64,000 nt of DNA from RDXT01 sp033762375. Its GTDB lineage: Bacteria > Bacteroidota > Bacteroidia > J057. The position numbers and the translations under genes are program-made. The first letter of the stretch is position 1; every line of letters starts with the position of its first letter. The notes below the pieces were generated by a model. The model was not told the DNA's origin. It saw nothing but the letters and a program-made list of their open reading frames with translations, and searched no databases. Positions 17,979-25,868 of this stretch are shown here, in pieces. Where the stretch lies: positions 62,001-126,000 of the forward strand of contig JANRLQ010000042.1 in assembly GCA_033762375.1 (NCBI GenBank), read 5' to 3'.

Positions 17979-18121
17979 CAGCGTCGTGAACCAGCTTTGG
18001 GTAAAAATCAGGGCGGTCACCTCCTAAAATTGCCTCAGAAGTTCCTTGCGCCCGACAGGGGCGTACCTTATCTTGCTGGTCCGGTCCTGTTGGCCGGACC
18101 TTATCCTTAACCTTTGTTCGT

Positions 18122-21100
18122 ATGAAGGCATTTATTACCGCCCTGATTACCTGTGTCGCCCTGCTGCCGCTGGGCGCACAGCCCCGAGAGAAACAACCAC
18201 CGGCTCCAGCGGTGGATGCTAAGTACTTCAGCGGCCTCACATGGCGAAATATCGGTCCATTCAGGGGCGGACGCTCCTGTACGGTGACGGGTGTACCCGG
18301 CAAGCCGCATTTGTTTTATTTTGGCTCGACCGGGGGGGGCGTATGGCGCACAACAGATGCGGGCAATACCTGGGAAAATATTTCAGACGGTTTTTTCGGG
18401 GGGAGTATCGGGGCAGTGGCCGTCAGTGAGTCAGACCCCAACGTCATCTATGCTGGCCAGGGAGAGGAAACGGTCCGGGGCAACGTCAGTGGCGGACAAG
18501 GTATATGGCGATCCCTGGATGCGGGCAAAACCTGGACCCCTGCAGGATTGCCAGACTCCCGGCATATAGGCCGGATACGGATTCATCCGGCGGACCCGCA
18601 CACGGTGTGGGTAGCCGTGATGGGTGATCTGTTTCGGGATACGGAAGACCGCGGGGTGTATAAGACAACAGACGGGGGCAACACCTGGCGCCGGGTGCTG
18701 TTTGCTGATGCAGGCAGTGGTGCAGTGGACCTGATAGCAGAGCCCGGCAATCCCCGTATCTTGTATGCCAGTACCTGGACCTTCCGGCGTACGCCTTACT
18801 CGTTTAGCAGTGGAGGGCCGGGCAGCAAACTCTGGAAAAGCACAGACAGCGGCGAGACCTGGCAGGAGATCAGTACTAACCCCGGATTCCCTAAGGGGCT
18901 CCTCGGCATTATCGGGGTGGCGGTCTCGCCTGTCAATCCCAACCGGGTCTGGGCGATGGTCGAAAACGAGCCCGAGGGCGGTATGTACCGGAGTGATGAC
19001 GGGGGTGCTACCTGGCAAAAACTCAGCCAGGACCGCAATCTCCGGCAGCGTGCCTGGTATTATACCCGTATCTACGCCGATCCGCATCAGGCAGACAAGG
19101 TATATGTACTGAATGTCTCTTACCATGTGAGCATAGACGGTGGGCGGACATTCCGGAGCCGCAATGCCCCGCACGGTGACCACCACGACCTCTGGATAGA
19201 TCCCCAGGATCCGGAACGTATGATCATGGGTGACGATGGCGGTGCCCAGATTACGTTTGACGGGGGGCAAAACTGGACCTCGTACTATAACCAGCCTACA
19301 GCACAGTTTTATCGCGTCACGACGGACAATCACTTTCCGTTCCGTATCTACGGTGCGCAGCAGGACAACTCCTCTATCCGCATCCTGCACCGCAGCGACG
19401 GGGCCTATATCACAGACCGAGACTGGGAAGAAACGGCCGGAGGCGAAGCCGGGCATCATGCGATCTATCCAAAAGATGAAGATGTGGTATTTGGTGGAGA
19501 ATATGGGGGGTTCATGCAGCGGATCAACCACCGCACACACCAGACCCAGGCCACCAATGTCTGGCCCAATAACCCCCTCGGGCATGGGGCAGAAGACATG
19601 AAATACCGCTTCCAGTGGAATTATCCTATCTTTTTCAGCCGCCACAACCCCGATAAACTCTACGCATTCAGCAACCACGTCCACGTCAGCACGGACCTGG
19701 GAGTCGCCTGGACTACGATCAGCCCCGATCTGACGACAGATGACAGCACCAAACAAGGCCCGAGCGGCGGCCCGATCACCCATGACAATACCTCGGTGGA
19801 GTATTATTGCACCATTTTTGCGGCGGCTGAGGCAGTCGGCAATGGTGATGTACTCTGGACAGGCAGTGATGACGGCCTGATCCATGTGACCCGCGACGGG
19901 GGTAAAACCTGGACCCAGGTGACACCCAAGCTGTTACCTGCTTTTGCGCAGATTAACAGCCTGGAGGCTGATCCCTTTGCCGAAGGAGGATTGTACGTGG
20001 CTGCAACCCGGTACAAATCAGGTGACTATGAGCCATACCTCCTCCATACCCGCGACTATGGCAAAACCTGGAAACGGATTGATCAGGGTATCAACCGGAC
20101 ACATTTTACGCGGGTGATACGGGCTGAGCCCACTTGTGAGGGTTTGTTGTTTGCCGGTACCGAAAACGGCCTGTATATCTCCTTTAACAACGGCGGGAGC
20201 TGGCAGCCTTTTCAAAACAACCTGCCCCTGGTTCCGATTACAGACCTTACCATCAAAGACCGCCACCTCATCGCAGCCACCCAGGGACGTGCTTTCTGGA
20301 TACTGGACGACCTCAGCCCGCTGTATGAACTCCAGAAGGGTCCGGCCCGGCCTGTACACCTCTTTGCCCCCAAACCAACGTATATCATAGACGCTGGTCA
20401 CCGGCCCCCCAGCAAAACCCAGGGTGAAAATCACCCCAATGGTGCGCTGATTCATTATTACCTCGACAAACTCGATACCACCCTCACGTATCAGCTGATT
20501 GTCCGCTCCCAGGCAGGAGATACTGTCCGGACTTTCAGCAGCAAAGCTACCGATCCCGCCCATAAGTGGACACCTAAAGCCGGTTCCAACCGCTTTGTCT
20601 GGGACCTGCGTACAGATGGTGTGGACGAGATACAAGGCATGATTTTGTGGTTTGCGATTTCGGAGGGACCTTTTGTACTGCCAGGTACCTATACGGTGAG
20701 CCTCGTGGCAGGAACCGAGCGCGTGGAGGTGCCCCTCACCCTGCTCCAGGACCCCCGCAATCCAGTTACGGCCGAGGACTTGCAGGCGCAATATGCATTT
20801 GTCACCAGTGGGCGGGACAAAATGAATGAGATCAATACCACGATCCGCGAAATCCGCCGGGTAAATGCCCAGCTCACCGAGCTCAAACCCAAGATCACCT
20901 CCGAAAGCCTGCGGGCTGAGCTGGACAGCCTCATGGCGAGGGGCAGTAACATCGAAAAAGCCCTGTATCAGACCCGTAACCGCAGTTCGCAGGATCCGCT
21001 CAACTACCCCATCCGCCTCAACAACAAGTATGGCCACGTGATCGTCCTGGCGACCCTGGGCTTCAACCGCCCTACGGCCTCTATGTATGCTGTGCGGCAG

Positions 21101-21214
21101 GAACTTGAGGCCCTGATAGATGCCGAGTTGCAACAGTGGGCTGCTACCAAAACCGCCATTCAGGCGCTTGATGCCCGTATTCGCGAGGCTGCCGTCCCGT
21201 ATGTGAAGTGGTAA
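18122..21214 (+). CDS. Exported BNR/sortilin-like beta-propeller protein
   Basis: A 1030-aa protein with a signal peptide (MKAFITALITCVALLPLGAQ). Most of the N-terminal 700 residues are repeated BNR-type blades with S/T-x-D-x-G-x-T-W motifs (TTDAGNTWE, SLDAGKTWT, TTDGGNTWR, STDSGETWQ, SDDGGATWQ, TRDGGKTWT, TRDYGKTWK), indicating two seven-bladed propellers as in VPS10/sortilin-like families. The C-terminal part has an Ig-like strand region and a helical end. Databases often label such proteins glycosyl hydrolase, but no catalytic assignment can be supported here. No T9SS sorting domain is visible. Confidence 0.8.
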   Translation: MKAFITALITCVALLPLGAQPREKQPPAPAVDAKYFSGLTWRNIGPFRGGRSCTVTGVPGKPHLFYFGSTGGGVWRTTDAGNTWENISDGFFGGSIGAVAVSESDPNVIYAGQGEETVRGNVSGGQGIWRSLDAGKTWTPAGLPDSRHIGRIRIHPADPHTVWVAVMGDLFRDTEDRGVYKTTDGGNTWRRVLFADAGSGAVDLIAEPGNPRILYASTWTFRRTPYSFSSGGPGSKLWKSTDSGETWQEISTNPGFPKGLLGIIGVAVSPVNPNRVWAMVENEPEGGMYRSDDGGATWQKLSQDRNLRQRAWYYTRIYADPHQADKVYVLNVSYHVSIDGGRTFRSRNAPHGDHHDLWIDPQDPERMIMGDDGGAQITFDGGQNWTSYYNQPTAQFYRVTTDNHFPFRIYGAQQDNSSIRILHRSDGAYITDRDWEETAGGEAGHHAIYPKDEDVVFGGEYGGFMQRINHRTHQTQATNVWPNNPLGHGAEDMKYRFQWNYPIFFSRHNPDKLYAFSNHVHVSTDLGVAWTTISPDLTTDDSTKQGPSGGPITHDNTSVEYYCTIFAAAEAVGNGDVLWTGSDDGLIHVTRDGGKTWTQVTPKLLPAFAQINSLEADPFAEGGLYVAATRYKSGDYEPYLLHTRDYGKTWKRIDQGINRTHFTRVIRAEPTCEGLLFAGTENGLYISFNNGGSWQPFQNNLPLVPITDLTIKDRHLIAATQGRAFWILDDLSPLYELQKGPARPVHLFAPKPTYIIDAGHRPPSKTQGENHPNGALIHYYLDKLDTTLTYQLIVRSQAGDTVRTFSSKATDPAHKWTPKAGSNRFVWDLRTDGVDEIQGMILWFAISEGPFVLPGTYTVSLVAGTERVEVPLTLLQDPRNPVTAEDLQAQYAFVTSGRDKMNEINTTIREIRRVNAQLTELKPKITSESLRAELDSLMARGSNIEKALYQTRNRSSQDPLNYPIRLNNKYGHVIVLATLGFNRPTASMYAVRQELEALIDAELQQWAATKTAIQALDARIREAAVPYVKW

Positions 21215-21566
21215 GAGATGGATATACCTGCAGCTGTATCAACAGTTGATTTTGGGGAAATAAGGCTTGATTCTGAGCATTAAACAAAGAGAAAAAGTGA
21301 AGAGGCTGTCTCAAAATGACAGCCTCTTTTGGGTACAGGAAGAGGGGCATGTGAAGGATAGGGTTTGTACTTTAGGTGAGACTCAAATAAGATCAGTAAT
21401 TGCCAGCATGTATTTATCTGCTCAACGAACAGATTATCTCCCTGGTCGCACTATGCTTATGACACCTATTTTTGTGTATCTTTCATCTCGTCCGGCTGCC
21501 TGCAAGGTAGGGCAATGATGGAGGCAGGCTTACCTGGATGATGCATGAGAAAATAAAGGCCAGAAG
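21215..21566. other. Intergenic region before the ATPase/STAS/PIN island
   Basis: About 350 bp without a convincing gene. It holds the terminator hairpin at 21300-21330, a TATCTTTC promoter-like element near 21476 (one base off TAnnTTTG) that could serve the interrupted ATPase gene, and a weak GC-rich inverted repeat around 21490-21530. Base composition drops towards AT here. Confidence 0.5.
21300..21330 (+). terminator. Perfect hairpin AAGAGGCTGTC / GACAGCCTCTT
   Basis: An 11-bp perfect stem with a 7-nt TCAAAAT loop ends in TTTT. It lies 86 bp after the BNR gene. Hairpins of this sequence type are familiar at gene and mobile-element ends in Bacteroidota; whether it belongs to the upstream gene or marks an island edge is unknown. 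Confidence 0.7.
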
Positions 21567-21716
21567 ATGTACAACTTAGATAAAATCAACAATGATGCCG
21601 CCAGTTACGAGCGACTCTCTCGCCTGCACGAGATGTATAGGGATATTAATTTTCAGATAATCGAAATTCGCATGGATTGGTTTGCAGCTAATAGACATAT
21701 TGCGCAGGTGAATTAA
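21567..21716 (+). pseudogene. 5' fragment of the IS-interrupted GHKL ATPase gene
   Basis: Codons 1-42 (MYNLDKINNDAASYERLSRL ... MDWFAAN) are host-gene sequence. The frame then runs into the left end of the IS and stops after seven foreign codons. The insertion falls exactly after the AAT codon for N42. Deleting the IS and one AAT copy joins this fragment in frame to the ATG at 22655 with no other change, so the two pieces were one gene of 284 codons. Confidence 0.85.
21690..21692. repeat. Target-site duplication AAT, left copy
   Basis: AAT immediately before the left terminal repeat; the matching copy is at 22652-22654. It is codon 42 of the interrupted ATPase gene. Confidence 0.85.
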
Positions 21717-21732
21717 ATTCGTAAATTCGCGT

Positions 21733-22404
21733 ATGAAGCTGAAAGTAAGCGAGTTAACAACTGATCGCAAGTGGCGTGCAGCGACAGGCTACCCGGAGGT
21801 GCAATTTAAGAAATTGAGTGCCTTATTTTCGGAATGGTATCGGGCATACTTCCATCAAAGTATGCATGAACGCCACGCGGGGCTGGAGGTGAAGCCCGCC
21901 TTTGACACGGAAGAGGAGCTGCTGTTGTTCACGCTCTTCAGCCTCAAGAGTGGCCTGACCTACGACTTGCTGGGTTTGGTCACGGGGATGGACGGGTCAA
22001 ATGCGAAGCGCAACCAAGAGCTGGGGGTCAGTATCCTGAAGGCAGGGCTTTCGGCAGCAGGCCATGCGCCGAAGCGGAGCTTCGAGGACGTAGGGGCGTT
22101 TTCGGAATACCTGAAGTCGGAAACAACGCTGATTCTGGATGCCACAGAGCAGCGCACCCAGCGTCCGGGCGATCCGGAGGATCAACGGGTGAATTATTCG
22201 GGCAAAAAAAGCCCATACGGTCAAAGAAATGGTGATTTCCAACCCGAAGCGCAGGATTTTGATGATCAGCCCGCCGTGGGAAGGCTGTATTCACGATTAT
22301 GCCCTGATGAAAGAGCTGTTTCCGCCGGATCAGGATTGGTTTTCGGGCTTCCGGCTAATGGCAGACTCAGGCTATCAGGGGCTGCAGAAGGACTATCGCT
22401 GTAA
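21733..22404 (+). CDS. IS5-like transposase, first frame (orfA)
   Basis: This frame encodes the N-terminal helix-turn-helix region (about residues 45-105, FTLFSLKSGLTYDLLGLVTG and GSNAKRNQELGVSIL) and the first catalytic aspartate in LILDATEQRTQRP, then YSGKK. After the A7 run at 22204-22210 the frame no longer encodes family sequence; the true continuation is in the next frame. The ORF then runs on as unrelated residues to 22404. Confidence 0.85.
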   Translation: MKLKVSELTTDRKWRAATGYPEVQFKKLSALFSEWYRAYFHQSMHERHAGLEVKPAFDTEEELLLFTLFSLKSGLTYDLLGLVTGMDGSNAKRNQELGVSILKAGLSAAGHAPKRSFEDVGAFSEYLKSETTLILDATEQRTQRPGDPEDQRVNYSGKKSPYGQRNGDFQPEAQDFDDQPAVGRLYSRLCPDERAVSAGSGLVFGLPANGRLRLSGAAEGLSL

Positions 22405-22630
22405 GGAAGTGCTGCTGCCCCACAAGAAGAAAAGGGGGGGGAAACTGGAAGAAGAGAAAAAAACGGAGAATCAGGATCTGGCACGGGAACGAATCCGGGT
22501 TGAACACAGCATCGGGGGTATGAAGCGCTACCGAATCCTGGCTGACAGGCTACGGATGCATGATTTCTCTTTTTATGACGAGGTGCTTGAGGTTTGTGCT
22601 GGATTATGGAATATGAAACTAACTGCTTGA
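22229..22630 (+). CDS. IS5-like transposase, second frame (orfB)
   Basis: Encodes the C-terminal DDE half. The second catalytic aspartate is in GCIHDYALMKE, and the glutamate is in RIRVEHSIGGMKRYRI near the end. Family sequence in this frame already begins at AHTVKEMVISNPK (from 22211), before the ATG at 22229, so it is normally made as a fusion with orfA. The required change from orfA is +1 (or -2), at the A7 run. Confidence 0.85.
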   Translation: MVISNPKRRILMISPPWEGCIHDYALMKELFPPDQDWFSGFRLMADSGYQGLQKDYRCKEVLLPHKKKRGGKLEEEKKTENQDLARERIRVEHSIGGMKRYRILADRLRMHDFSFYDEVLEVCAGLWNMKLTA

Positions 22631-22651
22631 CTTACAGTGCGCAACTTGTCT

Positions 22652-22654
22652 AAT
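22652..22654. repeat. Target-site duplication AAT, right copy
   Basis: AAT immediately after the right terminal repeat, followed directly by the in-frame ATG of the ATPase remainder. Confidence 0.85.
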
Positions 22655-23383
22655 ATGTCCGCTGCACTAGGCGCTGTACTAGATTTGCTGATAGAAAAAC
22701 TACACACTATCCGTTTTACCCACATTCCGGACAGTACAAGGAAAATCCTTCAAAGAAATGGTTTTCTGAGCTATTTTGGTTTTTTAGGCTATGCTGATCA
22801 TTTGCATACTACTATTCCTTACCAGAAACTCCGGCCTTCAGATGGGCGATTTTTCAGCGAGTACGTAATCGGACCTTTATTAAATCGGCCCGAATTACCA
22901 TCTATGTCAGAGGCGCTCAAGCAGAAGATGACAGAGTCTATCTACGAGATATTTGTCAATGCCCAGATTCATAGCGAAACAGAATATATCTATACATGTG
23001 GGCAGTTTTATCCCAATAAACAAAGAATCGAGTTTACAATTACAGATATAGGTGTCGGCTTCCGCGAAAAGTTCAGGCGCAGGTTCAGTAGGGAGATTAG
23101 CGCAGAGCTTGCCATCCGTTGGGCGGTTCAGGACCGTCATACGACCAAAGAAGACATTAGTGGCGGCATTGGGTTAGCACTGATGCGCGAATTCATCCAC
23201 CTCAATAATGGCAAACTCCAGATCGTAAGCGGCAACGGTTTTTACCAGTTCGACGTATCAGGTGAACAATCTGCAACACTTGATGCGGAATTTCCAGGTA
23301 CAGTTGTTAATTTACAGTTCTGTACGGATGATGCCCGTTCGTATGCTCTTGAGCTGGAAGATGGGACTGATGACATTTTCTAA
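22655..23383 (+). CDS. GHKL/HATPase-type ATP-binding protein (3' part of interrupted gene)
   Basis: 242 residues remain. The Bergerat ATP fold is visible: an N-box-like ESIYEIFVNAQIHSET near residue 95, the G1 box ITDIGVGFREKF near 135 and the G2-like SGGIGLALMREF near 175. There are no HisKA, receiver or membrane segments, so it resembles stand-alone anti-sigma-kinase-like ATPases. The ATG at 22655 is original codon 43; an in-frame GTG at 22637 inside the IS end is an alternative. The STAS-like gene follows after 11 bp. About 42 N-terminal residues are lost; the ATP fold itself looks intact, so residual function is possible. Confidence 0.8.
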   Translation: MSAALGAVLDLLIEKLHTIRFTHIPDSTRKILQRNGFLSYFGFLGYADHLHTTIPYQKLRPSDGRFFSEYVIGPLLNRPELPSMSEALKQKMTESIYEIFVNAQIHSETEYIYTCGQFYPNKQRIEFTITDIGVGFREKFRRRFSREISAELAIRWAVQDRHTTKEDISGGIGLALMREFIHLNNGKLQIVSGNGFYQFDVSGEQSATLDAEFPGTVVNLQFCTDDARSYALELEDGTDDIF

Positions 23384-23394
23384 CTTTTTGTCAC

Positions 23395-23742
23395 ATGGAA
23401 AAACTTAGTATTCAAGTATATAATATCGTCGGATCGCCTTACTGCGTAGAGGCCGAGGATGGGTATAAAGTGTATGCTATGATCAAAGCTGCACTAGCGG
23501 GAAACAGACAAGTAGAGCTCTCCTTCCTGAATGTTGAGATTCTGACTACGGCCTTTCTGAATACTGCTGTAGGCCAGCTCTACCGTGATTTTTCAGAGGA
23601 GCAGGTAAAAGCTGCGGTATCAGTAGCGCATATTACCCCGACAGGTCGAGTGGCGCTCAGGCGGGTGGTGGAGACCGCCAAACTATACTACAAAGATCCA
23701 GAAGCAATGGAACGCAGCGTCCGCGAGGTGCTGGGCGAATAA
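23395..23742 (+). CDS. STAS-like DUF4325 protein
   Basis: A 115-aa protein of the DUF4325 type. The core VELSFLNVEILTTAFLNTAVGQLYRDF near residues 40-66 is the family's most conserved stretch and resembles the STAS anti-anti-sigma fold. A Ser/Thr pair sits where anti-sigma antagonists carry their phosphorylation site, though the exact equivalent residue is uncertain. Genes of this family commonly accompany a GHKL ATPase, as here. It lies 11 bp after the ATPase and 10 bp before the PIN gene. Confidence 0.8.
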   Translation: MEKLSIQVYNIVGSPYCVEAEDGYKVYAMIKAALAGNRQVELSFLNVEILTTAFLNTAVGQLYRDFSEEQVKAAVSVAHITPTGRVALRRVVETAKLYYKDPEAMERSVREVLGE

Positions 23743-23752
23743 ATACTGTGTT

Positions 23753-24289
23753 ATGGCTAAGACCTACCGCATTCATGAAATTCCTCAATTGGCTGACAGA
23801 TCTGTACTCTTTGATGCTAATGTACTGATCTACAACTTTTGGCCCTCGGGAAATCAAGCTTGGGAAGCAGTTTACTCCAGGGCATTTGGTCAATTATTAC
23901 ACCAAGGCAATCCGTTATACGTGAGCCTGACTATCCTGTCAGAAGTCATCAACAGGGCTCTCCGGCTGGAATACAACAATTATCTTCAGCGGACGAGCAG
24001 AGGACAGCATACTTTTCCATTTAAAAAATATCGTGATAGCTCGGATGGTCAGCAGATGCTCTCAGACATCTACGACATCGTGCGGGATACTATTCTTTTG
24101 CACTTTACAATGGTTGACCAGTGCCTCAGCAATGCCGAGACAATTTCACTGCTAACACCAGGCACACTAGATTTCAACGATGCCTACATCGTAAAACTTT
24201 GTCAGGATCATAGTTTGGTTTTGCTGACGAATGATTCAGATTTCAAAAACGCAGGATTAGACTTGCTGAGTTCGAATCATGGGCTGTAA
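23753..24289 (+). CDS. PIN-domain ribonuclease
   Basis: A 178-aa PIN-fold protein. The expected acidic residues are present: D21 in VLFDANVLIY, E64 in TILSEVINRA, D140/D143 in TLDFNDAYIV and D161/D163 in LLTNDSDF. PIN domains are Mg-dependent RNases, best known as VapC toxins. No VapB-like antitoxin is adjacent; the neighbours are the STAS-like and ATPase genes, which suggests that these two restrain or activate it. That control relationship is inference. The sequence is AT-richer than the flanking core genes. Confidence 0.85.
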   Translation: MAKTYRIHEIPQLADRSVLFDANVLIYNFWPSGNQAWEAVYSRAFGQLLHQGNPLYVSLTILSEVINRALRLEYNNYLQRTSRGQHTFPFKKYRDSSDGQQMLSDIYDIVRDTILLHFTMVDQCLSNAETISLLTPGTLDFNDAYIVKLCQDHSLVLLTNDSDFKNAGLDLLSSNHGL

Positions 24290-24361
24290 TACTTCCCGCT
24301 CCACAGCCATCTGCACCTCCTGGAGGATTATGTATGTCAGGCGATTTTCCCATTTCCACCG

Positions 24362-24369
24362 TATCTTTG
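24362..24369 (+). promoter_or_regulatory. Promoter -7 element TATCTTTG, very close to ATG
   Basis: An exact TAnnTTTG match ends 4 bp before the ATG at 24374. Transcription from it would start at or next to the start codon, giving a leaderless or near-leaderless mRNA. Confidence 0.55.
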
Positions 24370-24373
24370 CCCC

Positions 24374-24862
24374 ATGAAGATCACCACGGAGACACCAGAC
24401 CTGCTGGTTTTGCAGGAGGAGCGTTTTTTGTATCGCACCTGGGTGCTGGCACTGACCATGTCCGGGGTCGCCCTGATCCTGGGGTCAGTGCGGGAGTACG
24501 GGATTCAGGCTGTGTACCGGCCGCTCTACGGGCTGGGGCTGATGCTGGCCCTGGGGAGTTTTGGCTGGTTTGCGCTGGGCCTGCCCCGGCGGCGGGTGGT
24601 CGTAGATCGCCAGGCAGGACTGTTGATCCTGCAGGGGTGGCGCGGCTTCCGGTGTGCCCGGCAGGTGTCATTCCCCCTCGCCCAGGTGACAGACCTGCGC
24701 ATTGAGCAGCGTACCCGTACCGCGCCCAACGGCCTGCCCCGTGCGACGTATCGGGTCGCCATCTGGCAGGGCGATACCTGGATACCCCTCACCGGACGAT
24801 TTGACGAGGATGAGCCAGAGGCCCGGCGTTTGGCCCATCTCCTCCGGCACCGATTGAGCTGA
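24374..24862 (+). CDS. Two-helix membrane protein of unknown function
   Basis: A 162-aa protein not assigned to a family. It has two hydrophobic segments (about residues 24-38 and 50-70, WVLALTMSGVALILG and LYGLGLMLALGSFGWFALG). A cytoplasmic-like domain with a strand pattern follows (VVVDRQAGLLILQGW, PLAQVTDLRIEQ, YRVAIWQGDTWIPL), resembling PH-like domains of small membrane proteins. It appears monocistronic with its own TAnnTTTG promoter. Confidence 0.7.
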   Translation: MKITTETPDLLVLQEERFLYRTWVLALTMSGVALILGSVREYGIQAVYRPLYGLGLMLALGSFGWFALGLPRRRVVVDRQAGLLILQGWRGFRCARQVSFPLAQVTDLRIEQRTRTAPNGLPRATYRVAIWQGDTWIPLTGRFDEDEPEARRLAHLLRHRLS

Positions 24863-24948
24863 CACGCAGGGGCAGATCACGCTCCTGTCCGGCAGGAGAC
24901 ATTTGGGTACCGGGCTGAGGCAGATATTTACCTGTAAAAAGCGCTTAT

Positions 24949-25860
24949 ATGAAAATCAACCTCATTGCCCTGATGCTGGCGGCCTTGTTGGGCCTGGCGG
25001 GCTGTATTGGCGTGGACATCCGGCAGGACACCATTGTCTCTGTCGTCATCAGTGCACCGGCCGGTTCCGTCAAAAAAGGCGAAACCCTGACGTTTTCTGC
25101 TTTGCTGATGAATACCTTTGGGGATTTGTTTTCGGGTGCCATTACGTGGACGACCGCTGACCCCACCATTGCGACCATCACCCCGGATGGTGTCCTGACG
25201 GCCCTGAAACAAGGCCAGACAGCAGTATTGGCGACCCATGCCGGTATCACCAGCGACCCTTTTCTGGTGACAGTTGTGGTCAATGAAGATGACCTGGCAC
25301 GGATCGTGATCCTGGGCAGTGTCAATACCCTGGCTATCGGTGACAGCCTCCAGCTGATGGCGCGGGCTGAGGATGCTGCCGGCAATGTCCTGGAGGGGCT
25401 TACCTATACGTGGAGCAGCCAGGTACCAGCCGTCGCATCCGTCTCTCAGACAGGCTGGGTGCGGGGACTTGGCCCCGGCAATGCCGGGATCGTCGCGACT
25501 GCCAACGGGATTTCCAGCGACCCATATGCCGTTACGGTCGGAGCACCTGCCCGTCAGGGTACTTTTGTCGGATCCAATGGTTACACGGTACGCGGCGGAG
25601 TAGAGGTGTTTGTAGAAAACAATACCCTCAAAATCAGCCTGGGGAGTGATTTTCTTGCCAGCAATGGTCCCGGTGTGTATGTATATCTGACCAATAGCCA
25701 GTCCACAGCCAATGGCGGGCTGGAAGTATCTGCCCTGCGCAAAAACACAGGCGCTGACACCTATGAGGTCGCCGGATCTGTAGGTCTGTATGACTATACG
25801 TATGTCATGATCCTCTGCAAGCCTTTTAACGTGCCCTTCGGTTACGCCAAACTCAACTGA
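24949..25860 (+). CDS. Lipoprotein with Ig-like (BIG_2) repeats and a DM13-like domain
   Basis: A 303-aa exported protein. The lipobox LLGLAGC ends near residue 19. Two BIG_2-type Ig-like domains follow, each with the W..A.P.IA.I...G.L.AL.PG.A.I.A pattern (about residues 28-110 and 118-198). The C-terminal 100 residues (GTFVGSNGYTVRGGVEVF, LASNGPGVYVYLT, ALRKNTGADTYEV, YVMILCKPFNVPFGYA) match the DM13 domain, proposed to bind a redox group through its cysteine. It is followed after 8 bp by an outer-membrane protein gene, so the two probably act together at the outer membrane. Confidence 0.75.
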   Translation: MKINLIALMLAALLGLAGCIGVDIRQDTIVSVVISAPAGSVKKGETLTFSALLMNTFGDLFSGAITWTTADPTIATITPDGVLTALKQGQTAVLATHAGITSDPFLVTVVVNEDDLARIVILGSVNTLAIGDSLQLMARAEDAAGNVLEGLTYTWSSQVPAVASVSQTGWVRGLGPGNAGIVATANGISSDPYAVTVGAPARQGTFVGSNGYTVRGGVEVFVENNTLKISLGSDFLASNGPGVYVYLTNSQSTANGGLEVSALRKNTGADTYEVAGSVGLYDYTYVMILCKPFNVPFGYAKLN

Positions 25861-25868
25861 TATTCCCC

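Larger units (their letters stand above)
21693..22651 (+). mobile_element. IS5-family-like insertion sequence, 959 bp
   Basis: The ends are imperfect inverted repeats: AGACATATTGCGCA on the left (21693-21706) and, read from the other strand, AGACAAGTTGCGCA on the right (22638-22651), 12 of 14 matching. The element is flanked by a 3-bp duplication AAT at 21690-21692 and 22652-22654. It encodes one DDE transposase split over two frames. The small size, 3-bp duplication and HTH + DDE_4-like transposase fit the IS5 family (ISL2/IS1031/IS427-like groups); the subgroup is inference. Confidence 0.9.

Noticed and set aside
18431..19885. 484-aa open frame antisense to the BNR protein
   Set aside because: Shadow of repeated BNR blades; no conserved features.
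20018..21133. 371-aa open frame antisense to the BNR protein C-terminal part
   Set aside because: Shadow frame without family motifs; the plus-strand reading is continuous.
22201..22230. Programmed -1 ribosomal frameshift in the transposase
   Set aside because: The restoring shift is +1 or -2; a -1 shift leads to a non-family frame.
24255..24290. GTTCGAATC resembling a tRNA T-loop
   Set aside because: It lies at the end of the PIN coding frame and no cloverleaf arms can be built around it.
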